Positions 1 through 9,286 of a stretch of DNA of 64,000 bases are shown in pieces (position 1 is the first letter of the stretch; every line of letters begins with the position of its first letter). The notes beneath the pieces are model-generated. The model made no database searches, was not told the DNA's origin, and worked only from the letters and a program-made list of their open reading frames with translations. The DNA is from Alphaproteobacteria bacterium (GTDB taxonomy: Bacteria; Pseudomonadota; Alphaproteobacteria; GCA-016699305), in the NCBI GenBank assembly GCA_016699305.1, contig CP064970.1:434001-498000 (forward strand). Direction: 5' to 3'. The translations under genes were made by a program, and so were the position numbers.

Positions 1-1420
1 TATTGGCCGTGCAGATGAACATCACATCCGATAGATCGTAATCGACCTCCAGATAATGGTCGTTAAAGCTGTTGTTCTGCTCGGGATCCAAGACCTCCAG
101 CAAGGCCGAGGAAGGGTCGCCACGCCAATCAGCACCCAGTTTGTCTATCTCGTCCAACATGAACAAGGGATTGGAGGATTTCGCCTTGCGCATCCCCTGG
201 ATGATCTTGCCCGGCATCGCGCCGATATAGGTGCGGCGATGGCCGCGAATCTCAGCTTCATCCCGTACGCCGCCCAACGAGATGCGCACGAAATTGCGGC
301 CCGTTGCCTTGGCGATGGATTTACCCAGCGAGGTCTTACCCACGCCCGGCGGTCCCACTAAACACAGGATCTGCCCACGCATTTTGTTGGTGCGTTGCTG
401 CACGGCCAGGTGTTCGAGGATGCGTTCCTTGACTTTCTCCAAGCCAAAATGATCCTTGTCCAACACGCCTTTGGCTTGCTTGATGTCGCGCCTAACCTTG
501 GTACGCTTACTCCAAGGGATACTAAGCATCCAATCCAAATAATTGCGCACCACCGTGGCCTCGGCCGACATAGGCGACATGGATCGCAATTTCTTCAACT
601 CAGCCAGGCATTTCTCGCTGGCCTCCTTGTTCATACGCGCCTTGTTGATCTTGTCTTCCAGCTCGTCGGATTCGTTCTTGCCATCCTCGCCTTCGCCCAG
701 CTCTTTTTGAATCGCCTTAAGCTGCTCGTTCAGATAGTACTCGCGCTGCGTCTTTTCCATCTGCTTCTTGACGCGGTTACGGATGCGGCGTTCGACCTGC
801 AGCACGCCGATCTCGCCTTCCATCAGCGCATAGACTTTTTCCAAACGCTCGGTAACCGAGGAAGTTTCCAACAAAGTCTGTTTATCAGCGATTTTTAGTG
901 TCAGATGCGCAGCCACGGTATCAGCCAGCTTGGCCGGACTGCTGATTCCGCCTACAGATACCATCACCTCGGGCGGAATTTTCTTGTTGAGCTTTATATA
1001 TTGCTCGAACTGCGTGACCACAGCGCGCATGAGGGCCTCGGACTCAGCCTGGTCCTCGGGCTGGGATTCGTGGGTCGGTTCGGCCAGAGCCTGAAAGAAT
1101 TCCTTATTCTCGGTAAAGCGAGCCACCTTGACGCGCTGCCCACCTTCGACCAGAACCTTGACGGTCCCATCCGGCAGCTTCAGCATCTGGAGTACCGTAC
1201 CCACAGTGCCATACTCGTACAGGTCGTCCGGCAAAGGATCGTCTTGCGCCGCGTTTTTTTGCGTCAACAGCAGGATATGCTTGTCATCCTGCACCACGTC
1301 TTCCAAGGCGCGCACCGATTTCTCGCGCCCGACAAATAGCGGCACGATCATATACGGAAACACCACGATGTCCCGCAGCGGCAGAACGGGATACAGCAAT
1401 TCTCCCTTAGGTGTTTCCAT
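1..1420 (-). CDS. lon: ATP-dependent Lon protease, N-terminal part (runs off the left edge)
   Basis: Lon is a cytosolic AAA+ serine protease that degrades misfolded and regulatory proteins. About 473 codons are present. The protein opens [20 protein letters not shown], which is the usual start of the Lon substrate-binding domain. A Walker A motif ([12 protein letters not shown]) is encoded near 330-362. The catalytic Ser-Lys protease domain lies outside the window. The ATG at 1420-1418 is preceded by AGGAG at good spacing on the minus strand, which fixes the start. Identity is certain from the N-domain and AAA motif. About 260 nt separate it from the divergent SRP RNA and dnaX; no clear heat-shock promoter could be assigned by eye. 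Confidence 0.96.
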   Translation of the reverse strand, partial: METPKGELLYPVLPLRDIVVFPYMIVPLFVGREKSVRALEDVVQDDKHILLLTQKNAAQDDPLPDDLYEYGTVGTVLQMLKLPDGTVKVLVEGGQRVKVARFTENKEFFQALAEPTHESQPEDQAESEALMRAVVTQFEQYIKLNKKIPPEVMVSVGGISSPAKLADTVAAHLTLKIADKQTLLETSSVTERLEKVYALMEGEIGVLQVERRIRNRVKKQMEKTQREYYLNEQLKAIQKELGEGEDGKNESDELEDKINKARMNKEASEKCLAELKKLRSMSPMSAEATVVRNYLDWMLSIPWSKRTKVRRDIKQAKGVLDKDHFGLEKVKERILEHLAVQQRTNKMRGQILCLVGPPGVGKTSLGKSIAKATGRNFVRISLGGVRDEAEIRGHRRTYIGAMPGKIIQGMRKAKSSNPLFMLDEIDKLGADWRGDPSSALLEVLDPEQNNSFNDHYLEVDYDLSDVMFICTAN

Positions 1421-1682
1421 ATTCTTTCTCCTGGGACAAGATTCAATCAGACGTCACGCACACACTCGAGCACGGGTCGATTCGAAGCGTGCTGCCATTC
1501 GACTCATTGCAGCGATATAGAACTGTACCATGCTCAAGCAATGGGGCAAGTTTGCGACCTCAATACGAATAAGAGGTTAACGACCCTTCATATTTATTGA
1601 AACCATTAATTCGGGCGATTCTCTTTCATGACTCCCATCTGCATGGCCAACTGGCATCCCTTCTTGCAGCCTGCTATAAGCG

Positions 1683-1785
1683 CCGTGGGAGAGCGGCGGC
1701 GGACGTAACGCCCGCCAACCCGGTCAGGTCCGGAAGGAAGCAGCCGTAACGGGATCGGTGCGGGTCGTCGTTCGTTCTCCCACCT
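1683..1785 (+). ncRNA. ffs: SRP RNA, bacterial small type (4.5S)
   Basis: This is the RNA scaffold of the signal recognition particle, which binds Ffh and targets nascent membrane proteins. The diagnostic apical loop region GGTCAGGTCCGGAAGGAAGC occurs at about 1722-1741. The ends pair: GTGGGAGA at 1685-1692 with TCTCCCAC at 1776-1783. The length of about 100 nt is that of the short proteobacterial form. A TATAAG box at 1675-1680 lies directly upstream and would suit a -10 element. The dnaX gene follows closely on the same strand, so the two may be co-transcribed. Exact ends are estimated from the closing helix. Confidence 0.95.
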
Positions 1786-1817
1786 TATTTTGCTTGGTTC
1801 TTCAATGGAGCGCGGAT

Positions 1818-3683
1818 GTGTCGGACGAGGCGACGTTAAGCTTAAGCCTGGGACTGGATGACGCCGCGACCGAATCGGCCGGGGCGTATCGAGTTTTGGC
1901 GCGTAAATACCGCCCGTCGAGTTTTGAAGACATCATCGGTCAGGACGTTTTGGTCCGCACCTTATCGAACGCGCTGGAAAGCGGACGTTTGGCGCAAGCC
2001 TGGATGCTGACCGGCGTGCGCGGCGTGGGTAAAACCACCACGGCGCGAATCATCGCCAAGGCTTTGAATTGCGTTCAGGGACCGACGCCGCATCCGTGCG
2101 GCGTGTGCGAAACCTGCATCGCCATCGCGGCGGATCGGCATGTCGATGTGATCGAGATGGACGCCGCATCGAATACCGGCGTGGAAAACGTGAGGACGGT
2201 GATCGAAGGCGCGCGTTACGCGCCCGTCTCGGCGCGTTTTAAGATCTATATCATCGACGAAGTCCATATGCTCTCGCGCCAGGCGTTCAACGCCTTGCTG
2301 AAGACGCTGGAAGAACCGCCGCCGCATGTGAAATTCGTCTTTGCGACCACCGAGATTCGCAAAGTTCCCGTGACTGTCCTGTCGCGCTGCCAGCGATTTG
2401 ATCTGCGCCGCATCACCACCGCCGAGCTTGCCGATCTGCTGACGCGCATCGCCACGAAAGAGGGCATGACGTTAGAGGAAGATGCCGCCGCCCTATTGGC
2501 GCGCGCGGGCGATGGCTCGGCCCGCGACGCCATCAGCCTGTTGGATCAGTCGATCGTGCGCGCGGAAAGCGGCAGCGTGACGGCCGATGCCGTACGCAAC
2601 ATGCTGGGGATCAACGCGCGTGACGGGGCAGCCCTATTGCTGGATTGCCTACTCACAGCCAAACCCGCCGAGGCATTGGAACAAGCCGCCGATCTGCGCC
2701 AGTCGGGTGCCGATGCGGTGACCGTGCTTCAGGATTTGGCCGGACTGGTGCATCTGTTGACCCGTGCGCGGCTGGCTCCCCAACAGGCCTTGTCAGACCC
2801 ACTTCTGCCGCAGGCCGAGCGTGAATTGGCGCAGCGTTTAGCTCCTGGCCTGTCATTGGCCGAACTGACACGCGCCTGGCAGATTTTGCTCAAGGGTCTG
2901 GGCGAAGTGCAATCCGCGCCCGATTCATGGGCGGCGGCCGAGATGGTCTTGGTGCGCCTGGGTTATGCCGCCAGTCTGCCTACGCCGGCCGAGTTGATCC
3001 GGGAATTGCGCCGCGAGCCGCCAAGCCTTGGCGGCCCTACCCTGCCCGCCTCGACTGGCGGTGGACGTGTTGTGGCTGGCACCTCAATCTCTGGAAACGA
3101 GGGAGGCGCCATCGCGCTGTCCCTGCCCAGCCATCGGGCACAGGGCACGCAAACCGTCGCCACGCGCGGCAATCTGGCTTTGGCCATCACGCCTTCCCAA
3201 TCCGCCAGCCCCGAAATCGCCTTGGCCCCCTGCCCTGTTACCTTTGAAGATTTGGTGGTGTTGTTCGAGCAGCGGCGGGAACCCGTTCTACGCGCCCAGT
3301 TGTACAAACACGCGCATAAAGTCCATATCGAGCCGGGCCGCTTGGAATTGCGCCTAGAGGCCGATGCCGCGCCCGATCTATCCAGCCGCGTGGCGCGTTG
3401 CCTGACTCAGTGGACGGGGCAGCGTTGGGTTGTCAGCCTGGCCAGTTCAGGCGGCGACCCGACATTGGCTGAACAAGAAGAAGCGCAAACTCAACGACTG
3501 CGCGAACGCGCCCTGGCCACGCCGATTGTGCAGGAAGTGATGGCGCAATTCCCCGGCGCTACATTGGCCGCCGTACGTCCAGCACCTACGCCCACTGCGC
3601 CATCATTCGAAGAATCCGGCCCGCTCACAAACGATGGCATGGTCGAGACCGATATGGATTTAGGCTCTTTCCTCTTCGATTGA
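1818..3683 (+). CDS. dnaX: DNA polymerase III subunit tau/gamma
   Basis: DnaX is the clamp-loader ATPase that loads the beta sliding clamp and links the polymerase cores to the helicase. The protein shows YRVLARKYRPSSFEDIIGQ, a Walker A (GVGKTTTAR), a zinc module with four cysteines (C-x8-C-x2-C-x2-C, HPCGVCETC), the DEVHMLS Walker B, and the sensor motif SRCQRFDLR. At about 621 aa it has the long tau-type C-terminal extension. The frame stays open upstream to a GTG at 1758, but that start lies inside the SRP RNA. The GTG at 1818 is chosen because GGAG at 1807-1810 precedes it at 7 nt. The usual downstream ybaB and recR are absent here. Confidence 0.95.
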   Translation: MSDEATLSLSLGLDDAATESAGAYRVLARKYRPSSFEDIIGQDVLVRTLSNALESGRLAQAWMLTGVRGVGKTTTARIIAKALNCVQGPTPHPCGVCETCIAIAADRHVDVIEMDAASNTGVENVRTVIEGARYAPVSARFKIYIIDEVHMLSRQAFNALLKTLEEPPPHVKFVFATTEIRKVPVTVLSRCQRFDLRRITTAELADLLTRIATKEGMTLEEDAAALLARAGDGSARDAISLLDQSIVRAESGSVTADAVRNMLGINARDGAALLLDCLLTAKPAEALEQAADLRQSGADAVTVLQDLAGLVHLLTRARLAPQQALSDPLLPQAERELAQRLAPGLSLAELTRAWQILLKGLGEVQSAPDSWAAAEMVLVRLGYAASLPTPAELIRELRREPPSLGGPTLPASTGGGRVVAGTSISGNEGGAIALSLPSHRAQGTQTVATRGNLALAITPSQSASPEIALAPCPVTFEDLVVLFEQRREPVLRAQLYKHAHKVHIEPGRLELRLEADAAPDLSSRVARCLTQWTGQRWVVSLASSGGDPTLAEQEEAQTQRLRERALATPIVQEVMAQFPGATLAAVRPAPTPTAPSFEESGPLTNDGMVETDMDLGSFLFD

Positions 3684-3701
3684 AGGCAGAAGAATCTTGG
3701 G

Positions 3702-4610
3702 CTATCGGTTTCCCTGCATGGCTTTGACCAAGAGCGTCACATTGTGTCGGAACATTTGCTGATAGGTTGACGCTGGCCCCTTCATATCGGACAGAGAATC
3801 CGCATACAGTTTGCCGCCCAGCGCGGCACCTGTCTCATTCACCAATTGCTGCATGATCTTTGGGTCCGACATGTTCTCTAGAAATAGCGCGCGGGTTCCG
3901 CCGTTACGGATTTGCTGGATCAACCTGACCAATTCCTTCGCGCTGGGCTCGGCTTCGGTACTGACACCCACGGGGGCCGTAAACTGCACGCCATAGGCAT
4001 TGGCGAAATATCCGAATGCATCGTGCGAGGTGATGACAGACCTTTTGGCGACTGGAACAAGGGCGATCTGCTCCCTTACCCATTTGTCGAGGAATTCCAA
4101 ATCTTGCGCCATTTCTTCGGATCGCTTGAGATAAAACTGGGCATGCGGCGCGTCGATCTGCGCCAGCGCACGGGCAATGTTTTCCACATAGGCTTTCCCG
4201 TTGGCCAGATTCTGCCAAGCATGCGGATCATGGGCACCGTGATGATGGTCGCCATGTGATTCCTCTGTATCCTCACCGTCAAGAACGACCGGTATTTCAT
4301 CACTGGCTTGAACGATCTTACCCGAATAACCCGAAGCCTTGATCAAACGTTCAAGCCATCCTTCAAAACCCAGGCCGTTCACCACGACCAATTGCGCCTT
4401 GGCCAAGTGCCGCGCATCGGAAGGGGAAGGTTGATAGGTGTGCGCATCTCCGTTAGGTCCAACCAGGCTTGTGACTTGGACATATTCACCGCCGATCTGA
4501 CGCACCAGATTGTCTAAAATCGAGAAGCTGGCGACGACCTTCACAGGCTCTGCCGATGCAGGGGAAGCCCCCGCCAGAAATACAGCCAAAGCCCATGCCA
4601 AAGACTTCAT
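3702..4610 (-). CDS. znuA: Zinc/manganese ABC transporter periplasmic binding protein
   Basis: This is a cluster A-I (SBP_bac_9) metal-binding lipoprotein-free periplasmic protein that delivers Zn or Mn to the ZnuBC transporter. It is 302 aa with a Sec signal peptide in residues 1-20 (cleavage after PASA). Metal-ligand context is seen in GDAHTYQ (His57), in a conserved His within SHDAFGYFA, and in an acidic His-rich loop at about residues 112-130 (ESHGDHHHGAHDPH). A His-rich loop of this kind is typical of zinc-specific members, so ZnuA is favoured over a manganese role, but specificity is inferred. It is the last gene of the operon after znuC and znuB, 13 nt downstream of znuB. Confidence 0.88.
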   Translation of the reverse strand: MKSLAWALAVFLAGASPASAEPVKVVASFSILDNLVRQIGGEYVQVTSLVGPNGDAHTYQPSPSDARHLAKAQLVVVNGLGFEGWLERLIKASGYSGKIVQASDEIPVVLDGEDTEESHGDHHHGAHDPHAWQNLANGKAYVENIARALAQIDAPHAQFYLKRSEEMAQDLEFLDKWVREQIALVPVAKRSVITSHDAFGYFANAYGVQFTAPVGVSTEAEPSAKELVRLIQQIRNGGTRALFLENMSDPKIMQQLVNETGAALGGKLYADSLSDMKGPASTYQQMFRHNVTLLVKAMQGNR

Positions 4611-4623
4611 GGTCGCCCTCTCC

Positions 4624-5499
4624 CTAGTTCGTGAAGTGCTTGCGCGTGAAGTATCTAGCCCGAACGCTGCCCAACGGGCCGCAGAGCAGCGAGACCATAT
4701 AGACCGCCCCGGCCGTTAAGATGATCGCCGGCCCCGATGGCACGTTATTGTGATAGGACAATAACAAGCCAAAATAACCAGAGAATACGCCGATTCCGAC
4801 AGCCGTGCCGGCGATGCCCATGAATCCATGCGACCAAAAACGCGCGGCGGCGGCAGGAAGCATCATCAGCCCCACCGACATCAAGGTCCCCAAAGTCTGG
4901 AACCCCGCCACCATATTGATCACGACCAGCATCAAGAACATCAAGTGATACAAAGTCCCGTTCCGATGCACCATGCGCATGAAAAGCGGATCGAAGGATT
5001 CGGCGATCAACGGACGATAGAACACGGCCATCAAGCTTAACGTCACAGAAGTGATGCAGGCCATGAAACCCAAGGACACGTCATCCGCAGCCAGCACCGA
5101 GCCAAACAACAGATGCATCAAGTCTATCGACGTGCCGCGCCATGAGATCAACAAGACGCCAAGAGCCAAGGCGATTAGATAAAACGCCGCCAAATGGGCG
5201 TCTTCCTTCATCTGGGTTAGCCGTGTTGCCAGGCCCACCAGAATGGCAACGGCCAATCCTGCCAGCATGCCGCCAAGCCCCATGGCAGGCACGGAAAGCC
5301 CAAAGAGTAAGAATGACGCCGCGATCCCCGGCAACACCGCGTGCGATATAGCTTCGCCCATCAGGCTCATGCGCCGCAGGATCAGCAATACGCCAAGCGG
5401 AGCAGCCCCCATGCTGAGCAGACAGCACCCAACCAACGCCTTACGCATAAAAGCGAAATCCGCAAAGGGCGATAGAAATATATCCATCACGGTATTCAT
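4624..5499 (-). CDS. znuB: Zinc/manganese ABC transporter permease
   Basis: This is the membrane channel subunit of the ZnuABC-type metal importer (ABC-3 family). It is 291 aa with about eight hydrophobic segments. Conserved features include SLMGEAISHAVLPGIA near residues 45-60 and the GFQTLGTLMSVGLMMLPAA segment of the family core near 200-220. Its ATG overlaps the znuC stop as ATGA, which indicates translational coupling. The next gene, the binding protein, follows after 13 nt. The length is slightly above the usual 260-290 aa. Zinc is the more likely substrate because of the His-rich partner protein. Confidence 0.88.
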   Translation of the reverse strand: MNTVMDIFLSPFADFAFMRKALVGCCLLSMGAAPLGVLLILRRMSLMGEAISHAVLPGIAASFLLFGLSVPAMGLGGMLAGLAVAILVGLATRLTQMKEDAHLAAFYLIALALGVLLISWRGTSIDLMHLLFGSVLAADDVSLGFMACITSVTLSLMAVFYRPLIAESFDPLFMRMVHRNGTLYHLMFLMLVVINMVAGFQTLGTLMSVGLMMLPAAAARFWSHGFMGIAGTAVGIGVFSGYFGLLLSYHNNVPSGPAIILTAGAVYMVSLLCGPLGSVRARYFTRKHFTN

Positions 5500-6254
5500 G
5501 AAGCGTCCTGCCCTTCATCCACATGACATTCATCGGCATGGTCGTGCCAGATATTGGCCATGCTGGCTGCCTTGCGCATATGGGCCTCGGTCAGCACATC
5601 GGCGGTTTTACCGAAAGCGATAACCTCGCGCGCCAAGAGCATCGCTTGAGGGAAATAATCTTGCACCTGCCGCATATCATGCAGCACACATAACACCGTC
5701 TTGCCGGCTTCTTGCCATCCCCGAATGATGGCCAGCAAATCCTTGGTGGTGCGGCTGTCGATGGCCGAGAAAGGTTCATCCAGCAAATAGCAGGCGGCAT
5801 CCTCGACCATCAGCCGGGCGAACAACACGCGCTGAAACTGCCCGACGGACAACGCCGCGATAGGCCGGTGCGCGAAGGCCGACATACCTACTTGTTCCAG
5901 GGCTTGCGCCGCCCTTTTTCTTTGCCGAGTCGTCAAACGAGAGAAAAAGCCGCTCTGCCGCCAGCATCCCATCAACACGACATCCGTCACGCTCATGGGA
6001 AAGGACCGATCAATCTCGCTCATCTGGGGTAAATAGGCCGTCTTGCAACAGGCGGCATGTTGACCAGAAAAGACAATCTCGCCCGACATAGGCGGAAGCA
6101 ATCCGACCAGAGCCTTAAGAAACGTGCTTTTCCCGCCGCCATTGGGACCGGCGATCGCCGTCAACGACCCATCTTCAAATGTTGCGCTGATATGATGTAT
6201 GGCGGGGCGGCGTTCATACCCTGCCGTCAAGTTGGAAACGACCAAACTGGACAT
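5496..6254 (-). CDS. znuC: Zinc/manganese ABC transporter ATP-binding protein
   Basis: This is the cytosolic ATPase that powers the ZnuB channel. From the chosen start it is 252 aa with Walker A GPNGGGKST (36-44), a Q-loop, the signature LSVGQ (135-139, a common variant of LSGGQ), and Walker B YLLDEP (about 156-161) followed by the D-loop SAIDS. The ATG at 6254 is chosen over an upstream one at 6293 because GTAGGAG sits just before it and the ABC fold begins directly after. The same GTAGGAG contains the stop codon of the small upstream ORF. The stop codon overlaps the znuB start. Confidence 0.9.
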   Translation of the reverse strand: MSSLVVSNLTAGYERRPAIHHISATFEDGSLTAIAGPNGGGKSTFLKALVGLLPPMSGEIVFSGQHAACCKTAYLPQMSEIDRSFPMSVTDVVLMGCWRQSGFFSRLTTRQRKRAAQALEQVGMSAFAHRPIAALSVGQFQRVLFARLMVEDAACYLLDEPFSAIDSRTTKDLLAIIRGWQEAGKTVLCVLHDMRQVQDYFPQAMLLAREVIAFGKTADVLTEAHMRKAASMANIWHDHADECHVDEGQDAS

Positions 6255-6262
6255 GCCAACTC

Positions 6263-6379
6263 CTACCCTTTGGCCCACAGCACGGCCAGCCACGCCAAGC
6301 CAATCAAAGCTAGTACGTAGGCAAGTCGGCCTATGGCCGAGAAGGAAAGGATCGTGCGGGGCAATAATGAGCGGTGCAT
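6263..6379 (-). CDS. Putative 38-aa single-pass membrane protein, first gene of the znu operon
   Basis: This short ORF reads from ATG at 6379 to TAG at 6263-6265. It encodes a basic N-terminus (MHRSLLPRT) followed by one hydrophobic stretch (about residues 14-36) and a short positively charged end. Its stop codon lies inside the znuC ribosome binding site, which is the classic layout for translational coupling. No named family is recognised. The start lacks a strong Shine-Dalgarno sequence. It could be a real small transporter accessory protein, or a leader ORF whose translation controls znuC. Support is from composition and position only. Confidence 0.45.
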   Translation of the reverse strand: MHRSLLPRTILSFSAIGRLAYVLALIGLAWLAVLWAKG

Positions 6380-6419
6380 CGCTTTTTAACTAGCATGCCC
6401 GTGCGCCTTCCACAATCCA

Positions 6420-6435
6420 GATGTTATCTTATATC
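6420..6435. promoter_or_regulatory. Candidate Zur-type operator upstream of the znu operon
   Basis: On the minus strand the sequence GATATAAGATAACATC is an imperfect dyad. Its right half resembles ATAACATATC, part of the Zur boxes known from alphaproteobacteria. It lies 41 nt upstream of the small ORF that leads the znu operon and overlaps the fliJ stop codon. Zinc-responsive repression would make sense here. The match is partial and was judged by eye. Confidence 0.3.
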
Positions 6436-6863
6436 GTGCCTTGTCCGTGCCGTCTTCTACGGTGGCGCTGCGCGCCGATCTCGTCCAGATCAGCCGTGGC
6501 GCGACGTTGTTCTTCTTGGCGTTCCTCGGCCTGCTTCTTATCCTGCGCGATTTCATAACGTTTTTGCTCGGCGAACGCTTCCAACAGGATGGTGCGGGAT
6601 TTCTCCACAGCCTCTTCGGCCTCGCGCAAAGCCCGAGCCAAAGCCCGACGCCGCGATTGCCCCGCTTGCAGATAAGCCCCAAATGTCACGCCGACTTCCG
6701 GTTTTTGGCGCAAGATATCGCATTCACGCGCCAGAGACTGACGTAAGGATTCATCTTCCTGGAGCAAGGCGTCGTATATGGCCTGCTGCGCGGCCAGTTC
6801 TTTTTGGCGTTCCTTGACGCGCCACCGCGACAAACGCACCAGGATCGGCAAAGCGCGGCGCAT
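6429..6863 (-). CDS. fliJ: Flagellar export protein FliJ (probable)
   Basis: FliJ is a small coiled-coil stalk protein of the flagellar type III export ATPase, which works with FliI and FlhA. The product is 144 aa and almost wholly charged alpha-helix with heptad-like character. It contains the LVRLSRWRVKERQKELA start, which is typical of FliJ proteins. The family has low sequence conservation, so the call rests on size, coiled-coil composition and its position 46 nt downstream of fliI on the same strand. AAGGAT precedes the ATG at 6863. The C-terminus is very basic (QRHRRRRHGQG). Confidence 0.75.
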   Translation of the reverse strand: MRRALPILVRLSRWRVKERQKELAAQQAIYDALLQEDESLRQSLARECDILRQKPEVGVTFGAYLQAGQSRRRALARALREAEEAVEKSRTILLEAFAEQKRYEIAQDKKQAEERQEEQRRATADLDEIGAQRHRRRRHGQGTI

Positions 6864-6909
6864 GATCCGGACTATCCTTTGATGAGGGGGTTACGTCGTT
6901 TCCTCATCC

Positions 6910-8280
6910 CTAACGGCCCTGCGGCGCGTTTAGCCCCAGTATCTGGGCCAGTTTCTGATAGCCCAAGGCCAAATCCGACCGCTCACTCTTGTCCTGACGC
7001 AGAAAATCCTCCAATGCGGCGCTGTACAGAATGGCTTCATCCACTGCCGCATCACTGCCCTTGCGATAAGCGCCCAGACGAATAACTTCGGCCATCGAGT
7101 CGTAATCGGCCAACAGCCGCCGCGCGCGGGTGACCAATTCGTTCTCATCATCCGCATTGCAGCCAGGCATGGTACGCGAAACGCTACGCAAGACATTGAC
7201 CGCCGGATAACGGCCCCGCTCGGCAATCGCACGATCAAGAACAATATGGCCGTCCAGAATGCCGCGCACGGCATCGGCAATCGGCTCGTTGTGATCGTCG
7301 CCATCCACCAGGACCGTGAACAATCCCGTGATGGTGCCGCTTCCCGCCGCGCCGGGACCTGCACGCTCCAACAAGCGCGGCAATTCGGCAAAGGCCGTCG
7401 GCGGATAGCCCTTGGTCGTGGGGGGTTCCCCCGCCGATAGGCCAATCTCGCGCTGCGACATGGCAAAGCGCGTGACGCTGTCGATCAGACACAACACGTT
7501 CTGGCCTTGGTCGCGGAAATACTCGGCCACCGCCAAGGTGACATAGGCCGCTTGACGGCGCAGCAATGACGCCTCGTCCGAGGTTGCCACCACCACCACG
7601 CTGCGGGCCAGACCTTCGGGGCCCAGATCATCATGCAAAAAGTCTTGGACCTCGCGTCCGCGCTCGCCCACCAAGCCAATCACGCATACATCAGCCGATG
7701 TATAACGGGCGATCATCGACATCAGCACCGACTTACCCACGCCCGATCCCGCAAAAATGCCCATACGCTGGCCTAGGCAACAGGTTAGGAAGGTATTCAA
7801 AGAACGAACGCCAAGATCAATCTTCCCGCCCACGCGCTGGCGCGTATGGGCAGGCGGCGGGGCGTTACGAATCGGCACGGCGGCAGGGCCGGCGGGTAGC
7901 GGCCCCTTGCCATCCAACGGCTCGCCCAAGGCGCTGACCACCCGCCCCAGCCAAGCCGCAGTCGGACGGATGCATGGTTGGGTCTCTGCCACTTCGGCCC
8001 TGCATCCCACGCCGATTCCGTCCATGGCCCCGAAAGGCATCAGCAAGGCGCGTTCCTCGCGGAAGCCGACAACCTCACACAGGACCTTTCTTCCACCCCG
8101 CGCGGCGACATAACATCTTCCGCCTATGGAAAGATGATGTTCCACACCCGAGACTTCAATCAAAAGCCCCATGACCGAGGATACACGGCCAAAGATACGG
8201 TGGGACGGCACAGAATCTATATCGAATCTGAACCGCGACAATATTGCAGAGTCAACGTGTTGTGCGTGCTTGTTCGTCAT
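6910..8280 (-). CDS. fliI: Flagellum-specific ATP synthase FliI
   Basis: FliI is the hexameric ATPase of the flagellar type III export apparatus. It is 456 aa with an F1-beta-like fold: Walker A GSGVGKS at residues 178-184, the export-ATPase motif [10 protein letters not shown], Walker [13 protein letters not shown], and the [18 protein letters not shown] block. No other flagellar genes besides fliJ lie in the window, so the rest of the flagellar regulon must be elsewhere. It is divergent from ctrA with about 131 nt between the start codons. No strong Shine-Dalgarno sequence was seen before the ATG at 8280. Confidence 0.95.
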   Translation of the reverse strand: MTNKHAQHVDSAILSRFRFDIDSVPSHRIFGRVSSVMGLLIEVSGVEHHLSIGGRCYVAARGGRKVLCEVVGFREERALLMPFGAMDGIGVGCRAEVAETQPCIRPTAAWLGRVVSALGEPLDGKGPLPAGPAAVPIRNAPPPAHTRQRVGGKIDLGVRSLNTFLTCCLGQRMGIFAGSGVGKSVLMSMIARYTSADVCVIGLVGERGREVQDFLHDDLGPEGLARSVVVVATSDEASLLRRQAAYVTLAVAEYFRDQGQNVLCLIDSVTRFAMSQREIGLSAGEPPTTKGYPPTAFAELPRLLERAGPGAAGSGTITGLFTVLVDGDDHNEPIADAVRGILDGHIVLDRAIAERGRYPAVNVLRSVSRTMPGCNADDENELVTRARRLLADYDSMAEVIRLGAYRKGSDAAVDEAILYSAALEDFLRQDKSERSDLALGYQKLAQILGLNAPQGR

Positions 8281-8411
8281 GCACCAGTCTTGGCAGAAGC
8301 TGGTTTACAGAATATTAACGAATGTGGTGTTTGGTAAGCGTTGAGTTAAGAGTCGTTCACAATTGCGTGGGTCCAATTCTGGAGCCACGCTGCCACCAAT
8401 AGGGGGACAGC

Positions 8412-9206
8412 ATGCGCGTCCTGCTCGTCGAAGACGATGCCTCGGTTTCCAAGACGCTGGAGCTATTGCTTCAAGCCGAAGGATTTGTCGTGGATATCAC
8501 GGATCTGGGCGAAGACGGCCTGGAGATCGGCAAGATCTATGATTATGACATCATCATCTTGGATCTGATGCTGCCGGACATCGACGGCTATGAAGTCTTG
8601 CAACGCTTGCGCCAAGCCAATGTGACGACGCCGATCATGATCTTGTCGGGCTTGTCTGAGTTAGAAAACAAGCTGCGCGGTCTGGGCCGTGGTGCCGATG
8701 ATTATCTAACCAAGCCTTTTGACCGGCGCGAATTGGTGGCGCGCATCCACGCCATTATCCGCCGCAGCAAGGGACACTCGGAAAGCATTATTAAGACCGG
8801 TCGCCTGACGGTCAACCTGGACGCGCGTACCGTGGAGATCGAGGGCCAGCCTCTGCATCTGACCGGCAAAGAATATGGGATCATCGAACTGCTTTCCCTG
8901 CGCAAGGGTACGACCCTGACCAAGGAAATGTTCTTAAATCATCTGTATGGCGGCATGGACGAGCCGGAATTGAAGATCATCGACGTATTCGTGTGCAAAT
9001 TGCGCAAGAAACTAGCCCAAGCCACCGGAGGCGATAACTATATCGAGACCGTCTGGGGCCGTGGCTATGTCCTGCGCGATCCCAATAATCCGGGAGGCAT
9101 CGCGCCGATCGGTGATCTGACGGCAGATTCACAATCGGGCGGCGGACTCCCATCGTCATCGTCTCCCACGCGTAAAGCCTCTGCTACACATCAAATCGTC
9201 GGCTAA
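8412..9206 (+). CDS. ctrA: Cell-cycle response regulator CtrA
   Basis: CtrA is an OmpR-family DNA-binding response regulator that controls cell cycle, motility and surface genes in alphaproteobacteria. It is 264 aa. The receiver domain has the acidic pair E7-D8-D9, the phospho-acceptor D51 (ILDLMLPD) and K at TKPF. The winged-helix domain carries [20 protein letters not shown] and [18 protein letters not shown], which is the CtrA signature. The ATG follows AGGGGG. After the conserved [11 protein letters not shown] end there is an extra tail of about 40 Ser/Gly-rich residues ending HQIVG. This differs from the Caulobacter protein, whose terminal Ala-Ala is a ClpXP signal. CtrA control of flagellar genes is known in the class, so its place beside fliI is fitting. 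Confidence 0.96.
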   Translation: MRVLLVEDDASVSKTLELLLQAEGFVVDITDLGEDGLEIGKIYDYDIIILDLMLPDIDGYEVLQRLRQANVTTPIMILSGLSELENKLRGLGRGADDYLTKPFDRRELVARIHAIIRRSKGHSESIIKTGRLTVNLDARTVEIEGQPLHLTGKEYGIIELLSLRKGTTLTKEMFLNHLYGGMDEPELKIIDVFVCKLRKKLAQATGGDNYIETVWGRGYVLRDPNNPGGIAPIGDLTADSQSGGGLPSSSSPTRKASATHQIVG

Positions 9207-9226
9207 AACATCACTGCCCAAATCCG

Positions 9227-9265
9227 ACATCCCGCCCAATGATTGGATTGGGCGGGATGTTTCTT
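9227..9265 (+). terminator. Rho-independent terminator after ctrA
   Basis: A perfect 14-nt inverted repeat (ACATCCCGCCCAAT at 9227-9240 and ATTGGGCGGGATGT at 9247-9260) with a 6-nt loop is followed by TTCTT. It stands 20 nt after the ctrA stop. It could also serve the convergent gene ending at 9287. Confidence 0.85.
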
Positions 9266-9286
9266 ATTGCTGTAAACATTACACAC

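Noticed and set aside
1758..1817. Extended start for dnaX at GTG 1758
   Set aside because: It lies inside the SRP RNA and has no ribosome site; GTG 1818 with GGAG is better.
8281..8411. CtrA box (TTAA-N7-TTAA) in the fliI-ctrA gap
   Set aside because: TTAA occurs at 8315 and 8346 only; the spacing does not fit the known box.
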